From an uncultured Fretibacterium sp. (GTDB lineage Bacteria > Synergistota > Synergistia > Synergistales > Aminobacteriaceae): 57,273 nt of DNA. The notes under the pieces are model-generated. The model did no database searches. It was given only the letters and a program-made list of their open reading frames with translations, and was not told the origin of the DNA. The stretch's first letter is position 1. Each line of letters begins with the position of its first letter. Shown one piece after another: positions 42,944 through 50,818 of this stretch. The position numbers were made by a program, and so were the translations under genes. Location: NCBI GenBank assembly GCA_937915755.1, contig CALGGR010000144.1, forward strand, positions 1-57,273. The letters run 5' to 3'.

Positions 42944-43207
42944 CTAGTATAGTCCGCTATGCTTCTGACCGATTCCGAAAATCTGGAGCGATGACTCCAT
43001 GAGTTCGTTTTGCTGTCTTACGAGCCACGAACCGACGGCCATCTGAACTTTTGCCTGGCTGAAGTCCATGGAAGCCTGTGCGATGCTCATTGGGTCAGCA
43101 CCGCTCTCGAGGACTTTTGCGCTTGCGACGTTTGCTGTGTTGAGGCCGGACTGCATTAACTCGAGGCCATTCTTTCCGAGCGTGTCAAAACTCTTGAAGT
43201 TAATCAT
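42944..43207 (-). CDS. Small helical protein of unknown function
   Basis: An 87-residue protein starting at ATG 43207, seven bases after GGAGGA. The open frame extends upstream but without a better start. The sequence (MINFKSFDTLGKNGLELMQSGLN, FSQAKVQMAVGSWLVRQQNELMESSLQIFG) suggests two or three amphipathic helices and no export signal. The central SQAKVQMAV resembles small putative motility proteins of the YjfB kind, but the match is weak and I do not claim it. It has its own terminator and is divergent from the M15 peptidase gene, so it is probably a separate, well expressed unit. Confidence 0.7.
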   Translation of the reverse strand: MINFKSFDTLGKNGLELMQSGLNTANVASAKVLESGADPMSIAQASMDFSQAKVQMAVGSWLVRQQNELMESSLQIFGIGQKHSGLY

Positions 43208-43268
43208 GACTATTCCTCCTTGTTTCATTGATGTGGTATATTGTAACAGAAGAGGAGGTATTATTCTC

Positions 43269-43940
43269 ATGAAGAAGTTTATGGCAATCTTAGTAGTTCT
43301 GTTATTAGCGGCAGTATCATTTGCGGAGGAAGGCTTCACAGTCTCGGAGATAACCCCGGAGATATTCGCGCGTATTCAAGGTAAGTCGTACAAGGACAAC
43401 TGCCCGATCCCGCTCGAAGACCTGCGGTATTTGCGTGTTCTCCACAAGGACATCAACGGCGAGACTCACGAGGGCGAAATGGTTTGCAGCGTTCACATAG
43501 CGTCTGACGTTCTCGAAATCTTCAAGGCACTCTATGAGGCAGGGTATCCGATTGAAAGGGTGAGGCTTGTCGATGAGTATGATGCTGACGACGAGACATC
43601 AATGCGCGACAATAACTCGTCATGCTTCAACTTCCGCTTCATAACGCACTCAACGAAAATCTCAAAGCACGGGCTTGGATTAGCAGTTGACATAAACACG
43701 CTGTATAATCCATACGTAAAGGAGACGAAGGACGGAAGGATACTCGAACCCGCAACCGCCGGAGAATATGTTGACAGGACGAAGAGCTTCCCGTACAAGA
43801 TTGAGAAGGGGGATTTGTGCTACAGGCTGTTCACGGAGCGAGGCTTTGAGTGGGGCGGTGAATGGAAGAGCTTGAAGGACTACCAGCACTTTGAGGTATC
43901 CGACGAGAAGGCAAGGGAACTTTACCCGGATTACAGATAG
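43269..43940 (+). CDS. M15 family (VanY-like) D,D/L,D-carboxypeptidase-type protein
   Basis: A 223-residue secreted peptidase-like protein. Residues 1-19 form a signal peptide (MKKFMAILVVLLLAAVSFA). The M15 zinc motif is visible as FITHSTKISKHGLGLAVDIN near residue 135 (HxxGxAxDxN) and the closing KDYQHFEV near 205 supplies the last His. The family trims peptidoglycan stem peptides in the periplasm. The start at 43269 follows GAGGAGG. It is nine bases before the TM1266-type gene, an odd pairing, perhaps only by position. Confidence 0.9.
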   Translation: MKKFMAILVVLLLAAVSFAEEGFTVSEITPEIFARIQGKSYKDNCPIPLEDLRYLRVLHKDINGETHEGEMVCSVHIASDVLEIFKALYEAGYPIERVRLVDEYDADDETSMRDNNSSCFNFRFITHSTKISKHGLGLAVDINTLYNPYVKETKDGRILEPATAGEYVDRTKSFPYKIEKGDLCYRLFTERGFEWGGEWKSLKDYQHFEVSDEKARELYPDYR

Positions 43941-43948
43941 GAGGAAAT

Positions 43949-44194
43949 ATGATGGAAACGAGAGTCGCAGTGATGAGCATTATAGTTGAGAACACGAAAT
44001 CAATCGAGGCATTGAACGCTACACTTCACGAGTACAGGGACTGCGTGATCGGGAGGATGGGGCTTCCCTACCGTCCGAAGAACATCAACATAATCAGCAT
44101 AGCATTGGACGCACCGCAGGACGTAATATCGGCGTTGTCGGGGAAAATCGGCAACCTTGACGGAGTAAGCGTAACGATAGCGTTCTCGAAGTGA
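43949..44194 (+). CDS. TM1266-type [FeFe]-hydrogenase system regulator
   Basis: An 81-residue ACT-like protein with METRVAVMSIIVENTKSIEALNATLHEY at the start, IGRMGLPYRPKNINIISIALDAPQDVISALSGKIG in the centre and a short valine-rich end. This matches the family named iron-only hydrogenase system regulator (TM1266), usually found next to hydE, hydF or hydG. Two ATG codons in a row (43949, 43952) are possible starts behind GGAGG. Its TGA overlaps the GTG start of hydE by four bases, so the two are translationally coupled. Confidence 0.88.
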   Translation: MMETRVAVMSIIVENTKSIEALNATLHEYRDCVIGRMGLPYRPKNINIISIALDAPQDVISALSGKIGNLDGVSVTIAFSK

Positions 44195-45234
44195 GAGAAC
44201 TAATCACAAAGCTCTCGGAGACTCATTCGCTCAGTGTCGAGGAGTACGAGGCAATAATCAGCAATCGCAATGATGAGAACGCACGATTTTTGCGGACTCT
44301 TGCAGTTGAGACGAGGCGCAGGATTTACGGGAATGCAGTGTATGTACGCGGCCTGATAGAGATCTCGAACATTTGCAAGAACGACTGCTATTACTGCGGA
44401 ATAAGACGAAGCAACTCTGAATGTGAACGCTACCGGCTTACCCGCGAGGAGATTATGGCGTGTTCTGACGAAGGATACGAGCTTGGATTTCGGACGTTCG
44501 TACTTCAGGGCGGTGAGGATTCGTACTTCAGCGATGAAATTTTGGGAAGAATCGTGAAGGACATAAAGTCTCATCACCCTGACTGCGCCATAACTCTCTC
44601 AATGGGCGAGAGGAGCTATGAGAGCTACAAGTTCCTCCGAGAATGCGGGGCTGACAGGTACTTGCTTCGACATGAGACGGCCAACCCTGAGCATTACGCG
44701 AGGCTTCACCCCTCGGCCATGTCGTATGAGAACCGCATAAAGTGCCTCCGGGAATTGCGGGAACTTGGGTATCAAGTAGGCTGCGGCTTCATGGTTGGAA
44801 GTCCGTACCAGACGGCGCGAAATCTTGCGGAGGACTTGAAGTTCATCGAGGATTTCAAGCCAGAGATGTGCGGGATTGGGCCGTTCATTCCGCATAAGGA
44901 TACGCCGTTCAAAGATTTCCCTGCCGGAACTGCTGAGATGACATGCTATCTTCTCTCGGTGATACGGCTGATTCACCCGCCTGTTCTTCTTCCCGCAACG
45001 ACCGCTCTCGGAACGATCAACCCAATAGGCCGCGAAATGGGTATCATGGCCGGAGCGAATGTTGTGATGCCTAACTTGTCGCCCGTTAAAGTGAGGAAGA
45101 AATACGAGCTTTACGACAACAAGATCTGCACGGGCGAGGAGAGCGCACAGTGCCGTGAATGCCTGAGTAACAGAATGCGTAAGATAGGCTATGAGATTGT
45201 TGTTGACAGGGGGGACGCTAAACGGGCTTTGTGA
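44191..45234 (+). CDS. hydE: HydE, [FeFe]-hydrogenase maturase (radical SAM)
   Basis: HydE is a radical SAM enzyme needed to build the H-cluster of [FeFe] hydrogenase. The CX3CX2C motif is Cys62, Cys66, Cys69 in EISNICKNDCYYCGIRR. LTREEIMACSDEGYELGFRTFVLQGGEDSYFSDE near 85-115 and YLLRHETANPEHYARLHPSAMSYENRIKCL near 155-185 are family typical, and a second cysteine group lies at the C-terminus (ICTGEESAQCREC). The 347-residue length is normal. Start is GTG. HydF, HydG and the hydrogenase itself are not in the window, so they must lie elsewhere if the system is complete. BioB-like enzymes are the main alternative, but the TM1266 partner favours HydE. Confidence 0.92.
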   Translation: MRELITKLSETHSLSVEEYEAIISNRNDENARFLRTLAVETRRRIYGNAVYVRGLIEISNICKNDCYYCGIRRSNSECERYRLTREEIMACSDEGYELGFRTFVLQGGEDSYFSDEILGRIVKDIKSHHPDCAITLSMGERSYESYKFLRECGADRYLLRHETANPEHYARLHPSAMSYENRIKCLRELRELGYQVGCGFMVGSPYQTARNLAEDLKFIEDFKPEMCGIGPFIPHKDTPFKDFPAGTAEMTCYLLSVIRLIHPPVLLPATTALGTINPIGREMGIMAGANVVMPNLSPVKVRKKYELYDNKICTGEESAQCRECLSNRMRKIGYEIVVDRGDAKRAL

Positions 45235-45258
45235 TGTTATAATATGAAGCAAGTTCGG

Positions 45259-45313
45259 GATGACGCGGACTAGAGGCAAAATGGTCATCGGTTTGGGCGG
45301 GCATCCATAACCG
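45259..45313 (+). other. Nested inverted repeats downstream of hydE
   Basis: In the 263-base gap after hydE, GATGAC (45259-45264) pairs with GTCATC (45284-45289) and CGGTT (45289-45293) with AACCG (45309-45313), giving two adjoining stem-loops. There is no T-run, so it is not a simple terminator. It may be an RNA structure, a processing site or a small repeat element. Nothing else is seen in the gap except the promoter at 45443. Confidence 0.35.
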
Positions 45314-45442
45314 AAAAGCAGACCAATCAAGCGGATAGTTATTTCTTTACCGAGTTGATGGGGCTTTATCATTTCCTCATCATCTCACCCTTCAAGAAAC
45401 TTTCCTCCCTTCACAATTTCTTCATGTTGCTATGCTTGACTG

Positions 45443-45451
45443 TGCTATAAT
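45443..45451 (+). promoter_or_regulatory. Extended -10 promoter upstream of the RND adaptor gene
   Basis: TGCTATAAT is a perfect extended -10 element 46 bases before the adaptor start. The -35 region is weak. It probably drives the adaptor-pump-citG operon. Confidence 0.55.
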
Positions 45452-45497
45452 CCGTTTTTACGGAGCAAATAAAATTCACACGAGGTGATAAAGTTTT

Positions 45498-46607
45498 ATG
45501 CTAAAGTTCTTCACACGCATAAGGATATTATTATGGGTATTGGTACTGGTAGGAGTCGGTTTCCTCGTAAGCACACAGGTACGCGCAAAGCTCGCTCAGG
45601 CGGCCGCTAATCTCCGTTCGCTCGAAACTCAGACCGAAGAAGTCTACCCCGTCGAGACCGAGACGCTGAAGACCTCCGACTGGGAGACATGGAGGAGCTA
45701 TTACGGTCAGGCAAAATCCGCTCATACCCAGAACATCACGACATATGAGCGCGAAATCGTCAGAACCGTCAATGTTGACGTAGGAAGCCCCGTTAAGGCT
45801 GGCCAGACGCTCATAACGTTGCAGGTCGCGGCAAGGGGAGCACAGGTTCAGTCAGGAAAGACCGCCTATGATGAGGCAGTCCTAAACTATAACCGTCTCA
45901 AACAGCTCAACGCTAAGGGCGGAATCTCGAAGTCCGAAGTTGACGCGGCATATTCACGAATGAAGACAGCCGAAGCCGCTCTCAAGTCCACCCAGTCATC
46001 GTTACAGCGAACGAGCCTCAAAGCCTCAATCAACGGCATAGTCTCAGCGCGAAACGTTGAACCCGGCGAAATTGCTGAAGCTGGCGCGGTACTCCTCTCA
46101 ATCGTTGACCCAAAGGAAATGGAAGCCGAACTCATGGTCTCCAAGAAAGATGTCATGAAGATCAATCGCGGAACGACGGTAGAGATTCGTGTTGACGGCC
46201 AGACGCATCAAGGCTTTGTGAAGCGTATCAGCCCCGAAGCACAGTCAGGCTCAGGACTTTACCCCGTAACCGTAGGGCTTCCCGAAAACTCAGGCATTCT
46301 TCCTGGCACTTACGTTGAGGGAAGATTCAGGGTTGACACACAGCAGAGCGTCGTAGTAATCCCGTCAAACGTCGTAGTCTACAGGGGAAAATCGCAGTCA
46401 GTCTACGTTGCCGACGGAAACAGGGCAAAACTCACCAACATTACTACAGGCGAGGGGCGCGAAGGAAGAGTCATCGTAACATCAGGACTAAAGCCCGGCG
46501 ACCAGCTCATAACCAGCGGGAACAGGGTACTCTATGACGGCGCGGGTATCGTGAAGAATGTAGGAATTGCGGGAAAAAGCACTCAGGACAATTCCAACGA
46601 GGGCTAA
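45498..46607 (+). CDS. RND efflux periplasmic adaptor (membrane fusion protein)
   Basis: A 369-residue membrane-fusion protein that links the RND pump to an outer-membrane channel. An N-terminal anchor helix (residues 8-28, ILLWVLVLVGVGFLV) precedes a lipoyl-like half motif (VNVDVGSPVKAGQTLITLQ near 92), a short coiled-coil hairpin (NRLKQLNAKGGISKSEVDAAYSRMKTAEAALKS near 130-165), the second half motif (TSLKASINGIVSARNVEPGEIAEAG near 175-198) and beta-barrel and membrane-proximal domains. Six bases before the pump gene. The outer-membrane TolC-like partner is not seen. Confidence 0.93.
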   Translation: MLKFFTRIRILLWVLVLVGVGFLVSTQVRAKLAQAAANLRSLETQTEEVYPVETETLKTSDWETWRSYYGQAKSAHTQNITTYEREIVRTVNVDVGSPVKAGQTLITLQVAARGAQVQSGKTAYDEAVLNYNRLKQLNAKGGISKSEVDAAYSRMKTAEAALKSTQSSLQRTSLKASINGIVSARNVEPGEIAEAGAVLLSIVDPKEMEAELMVSKKDVMKINRGTTVEIRVDGQTHQGFVKRISPEAQSGSGLYPVTVGLPENSGILPGTYVEGRFRVDTQQSVVVIPSNVVVYRGKSQSVYVADGNRAKLTNITTGEGREGRVIVTSGLKPGDQLITSGNRVLYDGAGIVKNVGIAGKSTQDNSNEG

Positions 46608-46613
46608 AGTTTC

Positions 46614-49600
46614 ATGAGAGGCTTCATAAAGTTTTGCATCAATCACCCCGTCTTCACGTGGTGTACTGTTGTTGTATGGATACTTCTGGGAATTTCAAGC
46701 TACTTCACGTTAGGCGTTACGCTGTACCCTGATGTTGAGCTTCCGTTCGTATTAGTTAGGACGACATATCAGGGTGCAGGCCCCAATGAAATCGAGCAGT
46801 TAATCAGCAAGCCTCTTGAGGACGCATTAGCTGACCTCGAAAATCTCAAATCAATAACGACATACTCAATCGAAGGGATCTCAATGGTAGCCGTCGAAAT
46901 GGAAGCCGGAACTAACCCAGACCTCGCACTCGTTGACGTTAACAACAAGGTCAAGGCGAAAGTCCCGGATCTTCCTGATGATGCCGACGAGCCAGTTTCG
47001 AGCAAGTTTGACATTTCCGCACAGCCATTCCTTATAGTCTCGTTCACATCTTCAATGCCAGAGAAGACAGCAAAGAAGATGATCGAAGACAGGATACAGC
47101 CCGTTGTAGCGAGAGTTGAGGGTGTGGGAAGAGTTGACGTTACCGGCGGAAGGGACAGGGAGATTCACGTGAACCTTGACCCTGCGGCACTGAGTGATTA
47201 CGGGATAAGCTACATGCAGGTCTGCAACGTCGTGGCGGCCAACAACCAGACAACCCCGTCAGGTTACGTTACGCAAACGAAGGACGAAGTATCACTGCGA
47301 CTGATGGGCGAGTTCAACGAGGTTGAGCAGCTTGAGGACATACTCATTCCAACGCCAAACGGTCAGCCTGTTAGACTCTCGATGCTTGGCGAAGTTGTTG
47401 ACGGAGAGGAAGACCAGAGGAGCTTGGCGCGTGCGGACGGCCACCCAGTTGTACAGCTACGGATAAGCCCTCGTTCAAACGCTGACGTTGTTGAGGCTGG
47501 AAACCAGATTAAGCGTCTCATGACCCGCACCATGAAGAATTACCCGGACTTCACGTATGAATACACATATGATGATACGGGCTTCGTTGAGTCGGCAGTC
47601 AAGAACATAATCCGTGATACTGCAATAGGAATAGCACTGACGGCACTCGTGATATATCTTTTCTTGGGACGCTTCGGTGCGACGTTCATAGTTGCGTTCT
47701 CGATGCCTGTTGCATTTGCGGCGACGTTTGTACCGTTGCAGATTCATGGTTACACGCTGAACCTCATGAGTACGCTTGGCCTTGCGCTCTCAATGGGAAC
47801 GCTGGTCATGAACGCTATCCTGATAATCCAGAACATCTATCGATTCCGTGATATGGGATACAGTGCATTCGAGGCAGCCGAAGAAGGTACGGTTGAAATC
47901 TCAATGTCAGTTCTCGCGGGAGTTTTGACGAACTTGGGAGTTTTCATGCCCGTTGCGTTGATGAGTACGATAGCCGGACAATTCCTGAAGCCCTACGCCG
48001 TAACAATCGTTTATGCTACAGCGTTCTCACTGTGGGTTACGATGGCTGTTACGCCCTGTCTTGCCGCCCGAATCAAGAAGACCGGCCATGACAACGAGCT
48101 TCCGTTAATCGGCAAAATCCTCACAGGCTGGTGGAACTGGATATTCGACGGATTCCGTGATATGTTCTTCATAATACTCCACGCGGCCATGAGGTTCCCG
48201 TTTACTACGGTAGTGCTGACGATACTTGCGACTTACGGCTCACTCAAGCTCGGCGGTTTCATCGGTACTCAGTTCACGCCATCAACGGACGACGGAACGG
48301 TAAGGATCACGCTGACCCTCGACAACAACTCATCAATATACAGGACATCGGAGCTAGTATATCAGGTTGAGGACTATATCAACAGTCTTCCGGAGAAGAA
48401 ATATATCCGCAACGTAGTCTCAACAGTGGCGGGTTCAATGCGCTCGAACTCAATCAGCCAGGCACAAATTGCACTTTACCTCAACGATGACCCCAAGAGG
48501 CCGTCAACCCAAGACTTAGCCGACAAGATTCGTCCGTACCTGAGCAATCTTCCGGGCGTTCAAATTTCGATAGCGGCTACACGTTCAGGCTTCGGAAACC
48601 CAATCGAGATACAGATAAAGGGTCAAGACCTAGACCAGCTCTACAGCATTGCGGAGGAGATTCGCGCGAGGGGCAGGAGAGTTCCGGGAGTTCGAGACCT
48701 AACCATAGAGATGGAAATGGGTAAACCTGAGCTGAGAATAACGCCGATACGATGGAGGCTCGCACCTTTGGGGCTTAACATTTCGGACTTGGCGGGAATA
48801 GTGAGGGGCTACCTAATCGGAAGGGACTCAGGGAAATTCCGCCAGGGCGGCTACGAGTACGACATTAAGGCGAGAATATCCCGCGAGAAGGCAAGCGACA
48901 TCTTCAACGCCCATGAACTTCCGATAATGACGGGCTACGGTCTTGTTCCGCTTGACGAGATGGCTGACATTTCGTGGAGCGACGGCCCTACGGAAATCCG
49001 AAGGGTTGAACGCGAGAGGGCAGTTGTTGTTACGGGGAACGTCCGCTACATTACATCTGGTGAAGGCAACGCGAGAATGCGCGAGGTCGTCAACCAGATG
49101 ACACTTCCCGACGGAGTGAGCATAAATTTCGGCGGTGAACAGGAAGACATGGCCGAGAACTTCACGGAACTCATACGAACGCTCGTAATCGCAATCGTCG
49201 TAACCTACCTAGTTGTCGCGGCAATCCTTGAGTCGTGGACGTACAGCATCGTAATCCTCGCAACTGTCCCAATGGCGGCAATCGGAGTCGTCCCCGCGAT
49301 GCTTCTGTCGGAGGTCAACATCTCAATCTTCGCGCTAATCGGAATGATAATGCTTGTCGGAATGGTCGTGAACAACGCGATCGTCGTCGTCGATTATGCG
49401 GAGGTTCTAAGGCTGAAGGGAACTCACCCATACGAGGCGGTTGAGGAGGCTTGCCACGTTCGATTCAAGTCGCTTCTGATGGCGGTCGTTACGTCAATAG
49501 TCTCACTGCTGCCATTGCTTTCGACAGGACGAGGCTCGGAGATGAAGAGGCCGATTGCAGTCGTCGCTATCGGAGGACTTATTGCGGGCGGAATGCTTGC

Positions 49601-49721
49601 AATGCTCTCGATACCTGCGGCGTATAAATGCGTATGGAGAGTTAGGATTCTCTGGGCACGATTGAGAGGCAGGGAATACGACGAGAGGGACGAAGAAGAA
49701 TACGAAGATGATGACGAGTAG
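46614..49721 (+). CDS. RND family efflux pump permease
   Basis: A 1035-residue inner-membrane RND pump with twelve helices in two repeats and two large periplasmic loops, driven by proton flow. Features: the first helix after INHPVFTWCTVVVWILLGISSYF; YPDVELPFVLVRTTYQGAGPNEIEQLISKPLEDAL near 40-80; NLMSTLGLALSMGTLVMNAILI near 380-400 (helix 4 region, with Met-Asn where many pumps have GLVVDDAIV); and FALIGMIMLVGMVVNNAIVVVDYAE near 905-930. It ends in a very acidic tail (DERDEEEYEDDDE). Drug, metal or lipid export are all possible. The stop overlaps the start of citG by 14 bases. Confidence 0.94.
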   Translation: MRGFIKFCINHPVFTWCTVVVWILLGISSYFTLGVTLYPDVELPFVLVRTTYQGAGPNEIEQLISKPLEDALADLENLKSITTYSIEGISMVAVEMEAGTNPDLALVDVNNKVKAKVPDLPDDADEPVSSKFDISAQPFLIVSFTSSMPEKTAKKMIEDRIQPVVARVEGVGRVDVTGGRDREIHVNLDPAALSDYGISYMQVCNVVAANNQTTPSGYVTQTKDEVSLRLMGEFNEVEQLEDILIPTPNGQPVRLSMLGEVVDGEEDQRSLARADGHPVVQLRISPRSNADVVEAGNQIKRLMTRTMKNYPDFTYEYTYDDTGFVESAVKNIIRDTAIGIALTALVIYLFLGRFGATFIVAFSMPVAFAATFVPLQIHGYTLNLMSTLGLALSMGTLVMNAILIIQNIYRFRDMGYSAFEAAEEGTVEISMSVLAGVLTNLGVFMPVALMSTIAGQFLKPYAVTIVYATAFSLWVTMAVTPCLAARIKKTGHDNELPLIGKILTGWWNWIFDGFRDMFFIILHAAMRFPFTTVVLTILATYGSLKLGGFIGTQFTPSTDDGTVRITLTLDNNSSIYRTSELVYQVEDYINSLPEKKYIRNVVSTVAGSMRSNSISQAQIALYLNDDPKRPSTQDLADKIRPYLSNLPGVQISIAATRSGFGNPIEIQIKGQDLDQLYSIAEEIRARGRRVPGVRDLTIEMEMGKPELRITPIRWRLAPLGLNISDLAGIVRGYLIGRDSGKFRQGGYEYDIKARISREKASDIFNAHELPIMTGYGLVPLDEMADISWSDGPTEIRRVERERAVVVTGNVRYITSGEGNARMREVVNQMTLPDGVSINFGGEQEDMAENFTELIRTLVIAIVVTYLVVAAILESWTYSIVILATVPMAAIGVVPAMLLSEVNISIFALIGMIMLVGMVVNNAIVVVDYAEVLRLKGTHPYEAVEEACHVRFKSLLMAVVTSIVSLLPLLSTGRGSEMKRPIAVVAIGGLIAGGMLAMLSIPAAYKCVWRVRILWARLRGREYDERDEEEYEDDDE

Positions 49722-50559
49722 CGAGATTGGGAGGCTGGCACTTGAGGCAATGCTTGTCGAAGTGTCGGTAACTCCAAAGCCCGGACTGGTTGACCGCAAC
49801 AATTCAGGGGCGCACAGGGACATGGATTTTTTCACGTTCATGAAGAGCGCGGCGAGTCTGGGTGAAAGTTTCGTCGATTTCGCGGAAGAAGGAATAGCAG
49901 GGGGAGTGAAAGGAATTCCTCCTGCTGAAATTTTCCCGGCAGTCCGTAAGATCGGAATCGAGGCAGAGCGTCGAATGTTCTGCGCAACGGGCGGCATTAA
50001 CACTCACAAAGGCGAAATATTCTCACTTGGTTTGCTGAGTGCGAGTGCTGGTTATCTTGCAGGAGCAGGGCGGGAAGTTACGGCTGACGATACGATGAGG
50101 CTTGCGGCTGAAATGTGCGCTGGAATAGTTGCGAGTGATTTTGCGGGCGTTCGGGAGAAATCTCCGGCCATGCTGACGAAAGGCGAACGTGTCTATATTG
50201 AACATGGTATTACAGGAATCAGGGGCGAGGCTGAGGCTGGTTATCCATGTGTGAGGGACGTATCACTACCAGCACTGAGGGAGTATATATCGCGGGGACT
50301 TTGCATGAATGACGCGCTTGCGATGACGCTGATTCACATAATGGCACACGCTCACGACACGAACATAATCTCACGGCATGATGTTGAGACTGCACAGGAA
50401 GTGATGACGACAGCGGGCGGAATGATTGCGTCGGGCTTCGGGATTGAGGATATAGCGAGGCTTGACGGGGAATTTATTTCACGCTGGATTTCTCCGGGAG
50501 GTGCTGGAGACTTGCTGGCGGTAACGTATTTCTTGTACGTGAACTACCCGCGCCCATAG
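49708..50559 (+). CDS. citG: Triphosphoribosyl-dephospho-CoA synthase (CitG family)
   Basis: CitG makes 2'-(5''-triphosphoribosyl)-3'-dephospho-CoA from ATP and dephospho-CoA, the precursor of the citrate lyase cofactor carried by CitD. The 283-residue protein has LEAMLVEVSVTPKPGLVDRNNSGAHRDMDFFTFMKSAASL near the start, ATGGINTHKGEIFSLGLLSASAG near 95 and the C-terminal DTNIISRHD near 215. It begins inside the pump gene's end (ATGATG at 49708), so it is translated from the same message. The citrate lyase genes it serves are 14 kb away at 33066-35865; citX is not in the window. Confidence 0.9.
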   Translation: MMTSSEIGRLALEAMLVEVSVTPKPGLVDRNNSGAHRDMDFFTFMKSAASLGESFVDFAEEGIAGGVKGIPPAEIFPAVRKIGIEAERRMFCATGGINTHKGEIFSLGLLSASAGYLAGAGREVTADDTMRLAAEMCAGIVASDFAGVREKSPAMLTKGERVYIEHGITGIRGEAEAGYPCVRDVSLPALREYISRGLCMNDALAMTLIHIMAHAHDTNIISRHDVETAQEVMTTAGGMIASGFGIEDIARLDGEFISRWISPGGAGDLLAVTYFLYVNYPRP

Positions 50560-50769
50560 AATACGACGGCTTACGCGCCTTTTGAGACAGGGGCAAAGAT
50601 TTTCATCGACGAGGCCATAATCATTACGACGGGAATGTTCATTCGCAACATTGAGCTTAAAGGCGGCTCAGTGTGGTTTGAATACTACAACCAGAAGCCG
50701 GATTACGCTTTTGTTCTGCCCGGCAAGTTCACCCGTGTCGAAGATGATTTGAAGATTTTTGGTCTGTAA
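50560..50769 (+). pseudogene. Open coding-like tail after citG, probable gene fragment
   Basis: Directly after the citG stop and in the same frame, 69 codons remain open to TAA at 50767. They read like protein (TTAYAPFETGAKIFIDEA, then GSVWFEYYNQKPDYAFVLPGKF and a charged end LKIFGL), with codon use like the neighbours. The only ATG is at 50635, giving 44 residues, with no ribosome site. It looks like the 3' part of a gene whose 5' part was lost, or a C-terminal stretch cut off by the stop. The product is not recognised. Confidence 0.5.
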
Positions 50770-50782
50770 AGCAAAAAAATTA

Positions 50783-50804
50783 CCCCCTTCACGTTCGGAG
50801 GGGG
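50783..50804. terminator. Bidirectional terminator between citG tail and rbsC-like gene
   Basis: CCCCCTTC (50783-50790) pairs with GGAGGGGG (50797-50804, one G-T) around ACGTTC, flanked by A-rich sequence on the left and AAAAATTT on the right. It lies between convergent transcription units. Confidence 0.8.
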
Positions 50805-50818
50805 CAAAAATTTCCGGA

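Noticed and set aside
44191..45234. Biotin synthase (BioB)
   Set aside because: Radical SAM motif and barrel are similar, but the coupled TM1266-type gene and the overall motif order favour HydE.
44599..45372. Long minus-strand ORF opposite hydE
   Set aside because: It lies almost wholly antisense to the well-supported hydE gene, has no ribosome site or family resemblance, and its length follows from the codon pattern of hydE.
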